This document shows positions 29,597 through 39,672 of a DNA stretch of 64,000 bases, one piece after another. The stretch is taken from positions 1 to 64,000 of the forward strand of contig NTJL01000001.1 in NCBI GenBank assembly GCA_002457485.1. The letters are read 5' to 3'. Every line of letters begins with the position of its first letter. Position 1 is the first letter of the stretch. Made by a program: the position numbers and the translations under genes. Origin of the DNA: Pelagibacterales bacterium MED-G42. Lineage in GTDB: Bacteria; Pseudomonadota; Alphaproteobacteria; Pelagibacterales; Pelagibacteraceae. Under the pieces are notes generated by a model. The model saw only the letters and a program-made list of their open reading frames with translations, did no database searches and was not told the DNA's origin.

Positions 29597-31555
29597 ATGA
29601 CCAAAAAACTTTGGGAAGCATCTTTATTTCAAAAAAAAAATTCTATTTTGTTCTCATTTGAAAACTATATTTCAAAGAGATGTAAAATAAATTTTAATAG
29701 AAATTATGAGAGATTATTAGATTGGACTATAAAAAATTCTCCTAAATTTTGGAGTTTGTTTTGGGATTTTTCAAATATTAAAGGAATTAAAGGCAAGAAA
29801 GATATAAAAAAATCAAAAGTATTTTATAAAAATTTATTTTTACCAAATAGTAAGCTTAATTTTGGAGAAAATTTATTATCTAAAAATAATAGTGAGAAAG
29901 CCATAACTTTCATTAGTGAAAATGGTTTTAGAGAGATAAGAACTTGGTCTCAATTAAATCAGGATACAAATAAAATAGTACAATTTTTAAAGAGAATTAA
30001 AATTAAGCAAAATGATAGAGTTGTTGCTTATACACCCAATATTATAGAGGCAGTTGAGGCATTTATTGCAACAAGTACTATTGGTGCTGTATGGTCGTCT
30101 TGTTCACCTGACTTTGGAGTTCAAGGAGTTATAGAAAGATTTGCACAAATAAAACCTAAAGTGCTTTTTATTACTGATCAGTATTTCTATAATGGAAGAA
30201 GAATTAATATTATAGACAGACTTCCAAAAATTCTTAAAGGAATTCCGTCTATTAAGAATGTAGTTATAATAAAATATCCTAGTGAAAAATTTATTAAATG
30301 CAAAACTTTAAAAAAAGTTAGAACATTTAAATGGACTGACTTATTAAAGAGTAAACTTCAAATATTTAATTTTACAAAATATGATTTTGAACATGAAATT
30401 GCTATTCTTTATTCAAGTGGAACTACTGGAAAGCCAAAATGTATTTGTCATAAATCTGGTGGTGTTTTAATTCAACATAAAAAAGAGCATCAATTACATT
30501 GTGATATTAAAGAAGGTGACAATGTTTTTTACTTTACTACATGTGGTTGGATGATGTGGAATTGGTTAGTTAGCGTTTTGTCTTCAAAAGCATCAATTGT
30601 TCTTTTCGATGGATCGCCAATGTTCAAAAAAGACGATTTATTGCTTAAAATTGCTGAGAATGAAAAGATTACATTATTTGGAATTAGTGCCAAATATATA
30701 GATTCTTTGAGAAAATTAAAACCAAATTTTAAATATAAATATAAACTTAAATATTTGAAAACAATTTGTTCTACAGGCTCTCCATTATCAAATGATGGAT
30801 TCAAGTACGTTTATCAGAATATTAAAAATAATGTTCACTTAGCATCTATTTCTGGTGGTACAGATATCGTTTCATGTTTTGTTTTAGGCAATTTATATCA
30901 ATCAGTAAATATTGGTGAAATTCAGAACAAAGGATTAGGACTTGATGTTGATATTTTTAGTGAATTAGGAAAACCGTTAAAAAATAAAAAAGGCGAACTA
31001 GTTTGTAAAAATCCTTTTCCATCTATGCCTTCAAAATTTTGGAATGATAAACAAGATAAGAAATTTAAAGACGCATATTTTAATTATTTTCCTAATATTT
31101 GGCGTCATGGTGATTTTGCTGAAATAAAAAATACAAGAGGATTAATTATACATGGAAGGTCAGACACAACTTTAAATCCTGGAGGTGTTAGGATAGGAAC
31201 AGCTGAAATTTATTCAGAGGTTGAAAAGTTTCAAGAAATAAAAGAGTCCATTGTCGTTGGACAATCTTGGAACAATGACGTCAGAGTTATTTTATTTGTA
31301 GTAATGCACTCTAAACATAACTTAACAGAAGATTTAGTAAAAAGGATAAAAGTAGATATCAAAACAAAAGTATCTCCAAGACATGTTCCAAGTAAAATAA
31401 TTGAGGTTAAGGATATTCCAAGAACAAAAAGTGGTAAAATAGTTGAACTTGCAGTAAGAAATATTATAGAGGGAAACGGTATAAAAAATAAAGAAGCATT
31501 AGCTAATCCAGAAGCTTTAAAACAATTTAAAAATTTAAAAGACTTAAAAATATAA
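29597..31555 (+). CDS. Acetoacetyl-CoA synthetase
   Basis: AMP-binding enzyme: FEHEIAILYSSGTTGKPKCICHKSGGVLIQHKKEHQLHCD; GWMMWNWLVSVL; PGGVRIGTAEIY. Confidence 0.88.
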   Translation: MTKKLWEASLFQKKNSILFSFENYISKRCKINFNRNYERLLDWTIKNSPKFWSLFWDFSNIKGIKGKKDIKKSKVFYKNLFLPNSKLNFGENLLSKNNSEKAITFISENGFREIRTWSQLNQDTNKIVQFLKRIKIKQNDRVVAYTPNIIEAVEAFIATSTIGAVWSSCSPDFGVQGVIERFAQIKPKVLFITDQYFYNGRRINIIDRLPKILKGIPSIKNVVIIKYPSEKFIKCKTLKKVRTFKWTDLLKSKLQIFNFTKYDFEHEIAILYSSGTTGKPKCICHKSGGVLIQHKKEHQLHCDIKEGDNVFYFTTCGWMMWNWLVSVLSSKASIVLFDGSPMFKKDDLLLKIAENEKITLFGISAKYIDSLRKLKPNFKYKYKLKYLKTICSTGSPLSNDGFKYVYQNIKNNVHLASISGGTDIVSCFVLGNLYQSVNIGEIQNKGLGLDVDIFSELGKPLKNKKGELVCKNPFPSMPSKFWNDKQDKKFKDAYFNYFPNIWRHGDFAEIKNTRGLIIHGRSDTTLNPGGVRIGTAEIYSEVEKFQEIKESIVVGQSWNNDVRVILFVVMHSKHNLTEDLVKRIKVDIKTKVSPRHVPSKIIEVKDIPRTKSGKIVELAVRNIIEGNGIKNKEALANPEALKQFKNLKDLKI

Positions 31556-31608
31556 GTTTTAAAAGATTAAGTTAAAATCCTTAAAGCAATTAATTATTAA
31601 TAAAATAA

Positions 31609-32034
31609 TTAACCACCAGGACCCAATTTAGATGGTTTTACTTTTAAAATTTTCCATACTCCAGATGCAGATGTAATTATCTTATTGTTACACTTCAGTT
31701 CACAAAATAAAAATATTAATGTATTTGTTTTTTTTAAAATTTTTGTAACTCCTATTATTTCATCTCCTATTTCAGAGGATCCAATAAATTTAAGATCTAA
31801 TGAAATGGTAACACATGGTGCCCCTCCAGCAGTTCTATGAGCTGCTGTTCCTGATCCAGCATCAACTAAAGCAGACAAATATCCTCCATGAGTAATACCC
31901 GCAGCATTTAAATGATTTTCTTTAATTATTGATTTAAATTCATATTCTATATCAGAGATTGTTCTAAATAGTACCCCTCCATTATGTTTCATGAATCCAT
32001 TTTTAATACTTATTTGTTCAAATTCGTTAGACAT
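31609..32034 (-). CDS. PaaI-family hotdog thioesterase
   Basis: NAAGITHGGYLSALVDAGSGTAAHR; TISLDLKFIGSSEIGDEI. Confidence 0.88.
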   Translation of the reverse strand: MSNEFEQISIKNGFMKHNGGVLFRTISDIEYEFKSIIKENHLNAAGITHGGYLSALVDAGSGTAAHRTAGGAPCVTISLDLKFIGSSEIGDEIIGVTKILKKTNTLIFLFCELKCNNKIITSASGVWKILKVKPSKLGPGG

Positions 32035-32040
32035 ATTTTT

Positions 32041-32139
32041 TTATAATACAAAAGTAAGAAATAATAAAATTATAAAAACAATAATAAAAAAATATATTAC
32101 TGATTTTTGTAGCGAAGCTTTTAGTAACCAATCTAACAT
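32041..32139 (-). CDS. 32-aa single-pass membrane mini-protein
   Basis: MLDWLLKASLQKSVIYFFIIVFIILLFLTFVL*; GAGGG ribosome-binding-like sequence just upstream of ATG 32139; lies between tRNA-Arg and the thioesterase. The ORF-track version (66 aa) is a spurious extension through the tRNA. Confidence 0.6.
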   Translation of the reverse strand: MLDWLLKASLQKSVIYFFIIVFIILLFLTFVL

Positions 32140-32152
32140 TTTATCCCTCTTT

Positions 32153-32229
32153 TGGTGGACCGCCCAGAACTCGAATCTGGAGTCTCCCGGTTCGTAGCCG
32201 AGCGCCTTATCCAATTTGGCCAGCGGTCC
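32153..32229 (-). tRNA. tRNA-Arg (ACG)
   Basis: GGACCGC/GCGGTCC acceptor, CTCGG-CTACGAA-CCGGG anticodon arm, GATTCGAGTTC T-loop region, encoded CCA; 77 nt. Confidence 0.95.
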
Positions 32230-32391
32230 ATGATTAAACAATTTTTTTACTATATCAAAGATATCATATTTATTGATTAAGTTTATAATTTCTCTTTATT
32301 TTAAAATTGAGTGCATAAAAATGCCTTGTTAGTGTGCTAAAATATCACTAAATTTAAAAAGTTAAAGATGTATACAAACATTTAATAAACA

Positions 32392-35300
32392 ATGAATGAA
32401 AAATTACTTGTTCCTGATATTGGTGAATTTGAACACGTCGAAGTAATAGAAGTACTTGTAAAACCTGGTGATCAATTAAATATCAACGATCCAGTTATAA
32501 CTATTGAGAGCGATAAATCTAGTATTGAAATTCCAACAACAATTTCAGGAAAGATAGACACAGTAGAAGTTAAAATAGGCGATAAAGTATCAAAAGGTGA
32601 TTTAATATTAAGAATTTTATCATCTGATAAACCTTTAAAACAAATGATTCCAAAAGATACAGAAAGTATAATTAAACAAGCAGAAAACGTAATTTCAGAT
32701 AGAAATAATGATTTATCTTTAGAAAAAAAATCTTTTGACAATAAGCAAACTAAAATTCAAGTTATTAATAATAATGACATCGATCCTTCAGAAACTAAGG
32801 ATTGGATAGACTCCCTATCAGCAGTTATAGAAAAAGATGGAAATGATAGGGCTCATTTTTTAATAAAAGAACTTATTAATAAAGCTTATAGAGAAGGTGC
32901 AAATATACCTTATACACAGAATACTCCTTATATAAATACAATTCCTCCAGAGGCTGAAGTAAAATCTAATGGAGATCAAAATATTGAAAGAAGAATTCGG
33001 TCATTAATAAGATGGAATGCAGCCGCTATGGTGGTTAGAGCAAATAAAAAATTTCCAGAGCTAGGTGGACATATAGGAACTTTTGCTTCAGCTGCAACAT
33101 TGTATGATGTAGGCATGAATCATTTTTGGAGAGCAAAAAATAATAAATTTGGTGGAGATTTAATTTATTTTCAAGGTCATAGTGCTCCAGGCATGTATGC
33201 AAGAGCATATTTAGAGGGAAGATTAAATGAAAAACAATTAGATAGTTTTAGACAAGAGGTAAAACCTGGAGGTCTATCTTCATACCCTCATCCATGGTTA
33301 ATGCCTAAATTTTGGCAATTTCCAACTGTGTCTATGGGATTAGGACCTATGATGGGAATATACCAAGCAAGATATATGAAATATCTAATTAATAGAGGTC
33401 TTATCAAAGACGAAGGAAGAAAAGTTTGGGTTTTTTTAGGAGACGGCGAAATGGATGAACCAGAGTCTATGGGAGCAATAGGTTTAGCAGCAAGAGAAAA
33501 ATTAGATAATTTAATATTTGTAATTAATTGCAATTTACAAAGATTAGATGGTCCTGTTAGAGGAAATGGAAAAATAATTCAAGAATTAGAGGGAAGTTTT
33601 AGAGGATCTGGTTGGAATGTTATAAAAGTAATTTGGGGCTCATATTGGGATTCATTAATTGCTAATGATAAAACTGGAAATTTAGTTAAAATTATGAATG
33701 AGACTGTTGATGGTGAATATCAAGCAATGAAAGCTAGAGACGGTGCTTATGTTAGAGAAAAATTTTTTGGAAAACACCCAGATACAATTGAATTGGTTTC
33801 AAGTTTATCGGACAAAGATATTTGGCGATTAAACAGAGGTGGACATGATCCTCATAAAGTTTTTGCAGCTTACGAAAAAGCCTCAAAAAACCAAGGTAGC
33901 CCAACGGTTATAATTGCTAAAACTATAAAGGGATACGGAATGGGAAAATCAGGGGAAAGTGTAAATACAACTCACCAAACTAAAAAATTAGATGTTGATG
34001 ACCTTATGTATTATAGAGATCGATTTGATGTTCCATTAACCGACGAGCAGGTTAAAAATATTGAATATTTTAAACCTGATGAAAAATCTCTAGAGATTAA
34101 ATATATAAAAGAAAGAAGAATGAAATTAGGTGGTTTTTTACCAGAAAGATCATCTTTTGCAAAACCAATTAAAGCTCCATCGAAAGATATTTTTGATTTT
34201 TTAAAACTTTCTTCAGGAGAAAAAGAGATGTCTACAACCATGGCGCTTGTAAGAATGCTTACCAATTTATTAAGAGATAAAAATATTTCCTCCAGATTAG
34301 TACCCATCATTCCTGACGAGGCAAGAACATTTGGCATGGAAGGTTTTTTTCAAAAGGTAGGAATTTATGCACATGAAGGACAAAAATATGAACCTGAAGA
34401 TGCTGCTCAATTAAGTTCATACCGAGAAGAAAAAAGTGGACAAGTTTTAGAAGAAGGAATTACTGAAGCAGGTGCAATGTCATCTTGGATAGCAGCTGCA
34501 ACTGCTTATACAAATCATGATATTGAAATGATTCCAATTTATATCTTTTATTCTATGTTTGGTTTTCAAAGAATTGGAGATCTGGCATGGGCAGCTGGAG
34601 ACAGTCAGGCTAGAGGTTTTTTGATAGGTGCTACAGCTGGCAAAACGACGCTTGCTGGGGAAGGGTTACAACATCAGGATGGACATAGTCATTTAATTGC
34701 ATCTACAATTCCGAATTGTGTTAGCTATGATCCTACATTTCATTATGAACTAGCAGTAATTTTTAGAGAAGGCTTAAGAAGAATGCACGAGAAAAATGAA
34801 AATATTTTTTATTATATTACAACAATGAATGAAAATTACTCACATCCAGAAATACCAAAAGATAAAAGTTGTGAAGAAGGAATTTTAAAGGGAATGTATA
34901 AAATAAAAGAATTTGATAAATATAAAAAAACTAAAATTCAGTTATTAGGCTCTGGTACAATTCTTAGAGAGATGATTTCAGCAGCTGAAATTCTACAAAA
35001 AGATTATCAAATCGACAGCGAGGTCTGGAGCGTAACAAGTTTCAATGAACTTAGAAAGAATGGAATGGAAGTTGAAAGGTATAATCTTTTAAATCCAGAA
35101 AAAGAACCAAAAATATCTCACTTAGAAAAATGTTTAGGAAAATCAGAGGGTCCAATTATGGCTGCTTCTGATTATATGAGATTAAATTCTGATCAGATTA
35201 GACCGTATATGAATAAAAGCTTCTACTCTTTAGGTGCAGATGGTTTTGGTAGAAGCGATACAAGAAAAAATCTTAGAAAATTTTTTGAGGTAGACAAAGA

Positions 35301-35424
35301 ACATCTGGTGGCTTATGGATTAAGTATATTATCAAAAGAGCAACTTATACCCTCAAAATACGCTAAAGAGGCTTTGAAAAAATATAATATTGATGGCAAC
35401 AAACCTATGCCTACTAAATTATAA
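32392..35424 (+). CDS. aceE: Pyruvate dehydrogenase E1 (homodimeric AceE type) with N-terminal lipoyl domain
   Basis: N-term lipoyl domain (VPDIGEFEHVEVIEVL...ITIESDKSSIEIP); E1 core RRIRSLIRWNAAAMVVRANK, GHIGTFASAATLYDVGMNHFWR, VFLGDGEMDEPESMGAI. Confidence 0.95.
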   Translation: MNEKLLVPDIGEFEHVEVIEVLVKPGDQLNINDPVITIESDKSSIEIPTTISGKIDTVEVKIGDKVSKGDLILRILSSDKPLKQMIPKDTESIIKQAENVISDRNNDLSLEKKSFDNKQTKIQVINNNDIDPSETKDWIDSLSAVIEKDGNDRAHFLIKELINKAYREGANIPYTQNTPYINTIPPEAEVKSNGDQNIERRIRSLIRWNAAAMVVRANKKFPELGGHIGTFASAATLYDVGMNHFWRAKNNKFGGDLIYFQGHSAPGMYARAYLEGRLNEKQLDSFRQEVKPGGLSSYPHPWLMPKFWQFPTVSMGLGPMMGIYQARYMKYLINRGLIKDEGRKVWVFLGDGEMDEPESMGAIGLAAREKLDNLIFVINCNLQRLDGPVRGNGKIIQELEGSFRGSGWNVIKVIWGSYWDSLIANDKTGNLVKIMNETVDGEYQAMKARDGAYVREKFFGKHPDTIELVSSLSDKDIWRLNRGGHDPHKVFAAYEKASKNQGSPTVIIAKTIKGYGMGKSGESVNTTHQTKKLDVDDLMYYRDRFDVPLTDEQVKNIEYFKPDEKSLEIKYIKERRMKLGGFLPERSSFAKPIKAPSKDIFDFLKLSSGEKEMSTTMALVRMLTNLLRDKNISSRLVPIIPDEARTFGMEGFFQKVGIYAHEGQKYEPEDAAQLSSYREEKSGQVLEEGITEAGAMSSWIAAATAYTNHDIEMIPIYIFYSMFGFQRIGDLAWAAGDSQARGFLIGATAGKTTLAGEGLQHQDGHSHLIASTIPNCVSYDPTFHYELAVIFREGLRRMHEKNENIFYYITTMNENYSHPEIPKDKSCEEGILKGMYKIKEFDKYKKTKIQLLGSGTILREMISAAEILQKDYQIDSEVWSVTSFNELRKNGMEVERYNLLNPEKEPKISHLEKCLGKSEGPIMAASDYMRLNSDQIRPYMNKSFYSLGADGFGRSDTRKNLRKFFEVDKEHLVAYGLSILSKEQLIPSKYAKEALKKYNIDGNKPMPTKL

Positions 35425-35433
35425 ATTTAATAT

Positions 35434-36684
35434 ATGGAAATTAAAGTACCTGATATTGGAGATTTTAAAGACGTTGAGGTTATAGAGGTATTAGTTGCAA
35501 CCGGTCAAAAAATAAAAAAAAATGATCCTTTGATAACAATTGAAAGCGATAAATCAAGTGTAGAGATTCCATCAATTTTTGATGGAAAAATCAAATCGGT
35601 AAAAACAAAAATAGGAGATAAAGTTTCAGAAGGTGATTTAATATTGATTTTAGAAAATGTAACTAAAGAAAAAGAAAAAACGGAAGAAGATTTAAAAATC
35701 GAAAATGAAACAAAAGAGAATGGTTTAATAAATTTAACAGTTGATAAAAAATCAATTGATCAAAGCAAACTTAAAAATAGCGCACCTGCAAGTCCAAAGG
35801 CAAGAAAATTTGCAAGAGAGCTTGGGGTAGATATTAATCAAGTAACAGGAAGTGAAAAAGATGGAAGAGTTGTTGAAGACGATATTAAAAAATTTATATC
35901 CTCTAAATCAAAAAATATTGATAAACTAAACGAAAGCAAAAAGGTTAAAGTAAAAAATGAATTTGAACATTCTGATTTTGGGGAAGTTGAAATTAAAGAA
36001 ATTCCAAGAGTAAAAAAATTAGCTTCTACCTATCTTGTAAATTCATGGACAAATATTCCTCATGTAACAAATCATGATGAGGCTGATATAACAGAGATGG
36101 AAAGTTTTAGAAATTCACTAACAGATCTATATACTGGAGAAAAGATTAAGATAACTCCTCTAGCATTTATTATTAAAGCACTAGCGGTATCGCTAAAAAA
36201 ATTTCCTAATTTTAATTCTTCTATAGATGAAATTGAGACTGGTAAAATGACTTTGAAAAGATATTATCATATTGGAGTTGCAGTAGATACCCCCAATGGC
36301 TTAATGGTTCCTAAATTAAGAAATGTTAATAGCAAAAAAATTTCAATAATAGGCAATGAATTAAAAGAAATTAGTAAACTTTGTAGAAATTTAAAAATAA
36401 GTAAAAAAGAATTATTTGGTGGATCTATGACAATTACGAGTTTAGGAGGAATAGGAGGTTCTTTTTTTACTCCTATTATAAATTATCCAGAGGTGGCTAT
36501 CTTAGGAATAGGTAGATCTCAAAAAAAACAGATTTATATTGACGGTAAATTCGAGACCAGAGTCATTCTTCCACTATCTTTATCATATGATCATAGAATA
36601 ATTGATGGTGCAGAGGCAGCAAGGTTTAATAATGAATTGAAAGAAAATCTTGGAAAAAATTTTGCCTACAAACTAGCAGTATAA
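35434..36684 (+). CDS. aceF: Pyruvate dehydrogenase E2 (dihydrolipoyl acetyltransferase)
   Basis: Single lipoyl domain, PSBD (SPKARKFARELGVDINQVTGSEKDGRVVEDDI), catalytic LSLSYDHRIIDGAEAARF. Confidence 0.95.
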   Translation: MEIKVPDIGDFKDVEVIEVLVATGQKIKKNDPLITIESDKSSVEIPSIFDGKIKSVKTKIGDKVSEGDLILILENVTKEKEKTEEDLKIENETKENGLINLTVDKKSIDQSKLKNSAPASPKARKFARELGVDINQVTGSEKDGRVVEDDIKKFISSKSKNIDKLNESKKVKVKNEFEHSDFGEVEIKEIPRVKKLASTYLVNSWTNIPHVTNHDEADITEMESFRNSLTDLYTGEKIKITPLAFIIKALAVSLKKFPNFNSSIDEIETGKMTLKRYYHIGVAVDTPNGLMVPKLRNVNSKKISIIGNELKEISKLCRNLKISKKELFGGSMTITSLGGIGGSFFTPIINYPEVAILGIGRSQKKQIYIDGKFETRVILPLSLSYDHRIIDGAEAARFNNELKENLGKNFAYKLAV

Positions 36685-36715
36685 TTATTTTAAATTTAGT
36701 AATATACATATCAAA

Positions 36716-37813
36716 ATGATTAAAAATATTAAATTTTCATCTACTGAGCTTAATGTTAAATTTATCAACAATTCTGAGGATAATTATCCAATTATTTGGT
36801 TAAGAGATCATGCAAAAGATGAGATTAGCTGGGATGATAGATCCAGTCAAAGAAAAACATTTACCGCAGGTTTGGATGAAAGTTTATATATTAAAAAAAC
36901 ATCTATAGTAGAAAATGGAAAATATTTAGATATTCTTTGGTCAGATCTAGAGAGACCTACAAGATACTCATATGAATTTTTATTTGGAAATTCTTTGAAT
37001 AAAGAAAATAAAAATAGAAATATTAAAACATGGAAGAATAATGACACCACTAAAGACGTTTACATTGATTATGATATAACAACATCAAAAGAAGGATTTA
37101 AAAAGTTTTTACAAAAGTTGTATAATTGGGGTTTTTGCGTAATTACAAATTGTAAAACTGAAATGAAATCAGTAGAAACAATAGCTAACAAAATTGGATA
37201 TGTTAGACAATCAATTTTTGGTGGATTGTGGAGTTTTCAATCAGATGAAAATATGGCTGATAGCGCATATACTCAAGAGGAATTAAGACCTCATACAGAC
37301 TCAACGTATAGCAATGATGCTCCAGGTCTTCAACTACTATTATGTTGTGAGTACAACGCTAAAGGTGGAGAGTCTATAATGGTTGATGGTTTTAAGATTG
37401 CTGAAACTATTAAAAACGAAAATAAAGAAATATATGAAATTTTATCTAATGTAGAGGTGCCAGGAAATTATATTGGAGATGGAGTATTTTTAGAAGCAAG
37501 AAGACCAATTTTTAAAATGAATTCAGACAAAGAACTTATTCAGGTAAGTTTTAATAATTATGATCGAGCTGATTTTAGATTAAAAAATGATTTAATGATT
37601 AAATTCTATGAAGCAATTAAAAGATTTGATTTAATTGCTAATTCTAAAGATTTTCAATGGAGACATATTTTAAAACCAGGAGAGTTACTAATATTTAATA
37701 ATTGGAGAATTTTACATGGGCGAGGAGAATTTAAAGGAATCAGAAAAATGTCAGGTTGCTATATAAATAAAGAGGATTTTGATAGTGTCTGTAAATTAAA
37801 TCAAATTTATTAA
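36716..37813 (+). CDS. Gamma-butyrobetaine dioxygenase-like (TauD/TfdA superfamily) Fe(II)/2OG enzyme
   Basis: N-terminal IIWLRDHAKDEISWDDRSSQRKTF; ELRPHTDSTYSNDAPGLQLLLC; LLIFNNWRILHGRGEF. Confidence 0.85.
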   Translation: MIKNIKFSSTELNVKFINNSEDNYPIIWLRDHAKDEISWDDRSSQRKTFTAGLDESLYIKKTSIVENGKYLDILWSDLERPTRYSYEFLFGNSLNKENKNRNIKTWKNNDTTKDVYIDYDITTSKEGFKKFLQKLYNWGFCVITNCKTEMKSVETIANKIGYVRQSIFGGLWSFQSDENMADSAYTQEELRPHTDSTYSNDAPGLQLLLCCEYNAKGGESIMVDGFKIAETIKNENKEIYEILSNVEVPGNYIGDGVFLEARRPIFKMNSDKELIQVSFNNYDRADFRLKNDLMIKFYEAIKRFDLIANSKDFQWRHILKPGELLIFNNWRILHGRGEFKGIRKMSGCYINKEDFDSVCKLNQIY

Positions 37814-37837
37814 TTAAAAAATCATAACTTCATTAAA

Positions 37838-38731
37838 ATGAAAAAATCAATGTCCATGATTTGTGCTTTAGTAACAACTTTTATTTGGGGTACTGCTTTT
37901 ATTGCCCAAGATACAGGCATGGACAACATAGGTCCACTAACATTTAATGGTGCAAGATTTGTAGTTGGTTTTTTTACAATCCTACCAATTGCAATTTTGT
38001 TTGAAAAAAAAAAAATTATTAAAGAAATTGATAAAAATAAAAGCTATTTTATAAAACTTCTTGTAATTATGGGATTTTCACTATTCCTAGGTACTTCTTT
38101 ACAACAAGCTGCTTTACAGTACACAAATGTTGCAAATGCTGCTTTTTTTACAGTATTTTATGTACCGTTAGTCCCAATACTTCTGTTTTTTATTTACTCA
38201 AAAAAAGTTCATTGGAGTATATGGCCTTCAATAGCTTTATGTGTATATGGAGTATATCTATTAAGTAATTTTTCAAATTCTGAAATTATGCTTGGAGATA
38301 CATTGGTAATTTTATGTTCTTTATTTTGGGCATTACATATTATCTTTGCTGGTAAATTTATGGAAGAATTTGATATACCAATTTTTTATGCAGCCATACA
38401 AGCAGTATTAGTTGCTTCTTTATCAATTTTATTTGCATATATATTTGAAGAAATTAATTTTACAAATATCTTACTTGAAAGCTCATCTATTATTTATGCT
38501 GGAGTATTATCTGGAGGAATTGCATTTACCTTACAAATGTTTGCACAAAAAAACATTGAAGAAGCTCCAGCAGCAATCATTTATTCTCTCGAAGGAGTTT
38601 TTGCAGTAATAGCTGCATGGTTAATTTTAAATCAAATTTTACAAATAGAAAATATAATTGGATGTTTTTTAATATTATTGGCAGTAATTTTTTCACAAAT
38701 AGCTCCAATGTTAAAAAAAAATCAATTATAA
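37838..38731 (+). CDS. EamA/DMT-family transporter
   Basis: ~10 TM helices, WGTAFIAQDTGMDNIGPLTFNGARF, C-term EAM repeat AAIIYSLEGVFAVIAAWLILN. Confidence 0.88.
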   Translation: MKKSMSMICALVTTFIWGTAFIAQDTGMDNIGPLTFNGARFVVGFFTILPIAILFEKKKIIKEIDKNKSYFIKLLVIMGFSLFLGTSLQQAALQYTNVANAAFFTVFYVPLVPILLFFIYSKKVHWSIWPSIALCVYGVYLLSNFSNSEIMLGDTLVILCSLFWALHIIFAGKFMEEFDIPIFYAAIQAVLVASLSILFAYIFEEINFTNILLESSSIIYAGVLSGGIAFTLQMFAQKNIEEAPAAIIYSLEGVFAVIAAWLILNQILQIENIIGCFLILLAVIFSQIAPMLKKNQL

Positions 38732-39489
38732 ATTATTAAGAATAATACACCTGCAATCAAAATTCTATAAACAACAAATACATTTAAAGAAAATTTATTA
38801 ATATAATCTAAAAAAAATTTTACCGTGAAATATGAAAATAAAAAAGAAAACGTAATTGCAAAAAAAACTAAGTAACTAAATTCGATATTTTGTATAACAA
38901 GATCATTAATACTTAGTATGCTTGCTCCAGCTAATGCTGGGATGGATAATAAAAACGAAATTTTACTTGAGTCAAATCTATTAAATCTTAAAATTCTTGC
39001 AGCAGTAATAGTTATACCCGCTCTACTCACGCCAGGTATTAGTGCTAGCATCTGAAATAAACCAATAATTAAAATAATTTTTAAATTTAAATTAGTTGTA
39101 ATTTTTTTATCAAATTTACTTTTATCTGCAAAATATAAAACAATTCCAAAAATTAAAGTAGCCCATGCTATTATTTTAATATCTCTTAATATATGAATAA
39201 TTTCTGTGACATATATTATGTATCCAAAAATGATCAAAGGAACTGAGCCAAATATAATTAAGCCTAAAAGTTTCTGATTGTTTCTTATGTCTAGTAAATC
39301 TTTTCTGAAAAAAACAATTATTGCAAACAAAGATCCAAGATGAAGACTTATGTCAATTAGAAGAGAACTAGATTTAAATTGGTATAAACTAGAAACAATT
39401 ATTAGGTGTGCAGATGAACTAATTGGCAAAAACTCAGAAATACCCTGTATTGCTGATAGTATGAGGATTTCTATAATATTTTGCAGCAT
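38722..39489 (-). CDS. uppP: Undecaprenyl-diphosphatase (BacA type)
   Basis: LSAIQGISEFLPISSSAHLIIVSSL; LIPGVSRAGITITAAR. Confidence 0.95.
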   Translation of the reverse strand: MLQNIIEILILSAIQGISEFLPISSSAHLIIVSSLYQFKSSSLLIDISLHLGSLFAIIVFFRKDLLDIRNNQKLLGLIIFGSVPLIIFGYIIYVTEIIHILRDIKIIAWATLIFGIVLYFADKSKFDKKITTNLNLKIILIIGLFQMLALIPGVSRAGITITAARILRFNRFDSSKISFLLSIPALAGASILSINDLVIQNIEFSYLVFFAITFSFLFSYFTVKFFLDYINKFSLNVFVVYRILIAGVLFLIIYN

Positions 39490-39672
39490 ATTATCTTCGT
39501 AACTTAAATTAAATTTATTTAAAACAATTCGATTTTCGCATACTAGCTATGCATTATAAAAAAATTTGTTATTTGTCAGCATTTAAAGGAACTAAAAGGA
39601 CATATATTATGACCTATTTAAAGCTTTATTTAGAAAAAACAATGTATATTTTGCCATAAAATTTAAAAAAAA

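Noticed and set aside
31590-31612. TTAATTATT-AATAA-AATAATTAA dyad between convergent genes
   Set aside because: Pure A/T stem; expected by chance in this composition and too weak to call a terminator.
32041-32241. 66-aa minus-strand ORF as given in the ORF track
   Set aside because: Its first half is the tRNA-Arg gene; only the last 32 codons are kept as a candidate mini-protein.
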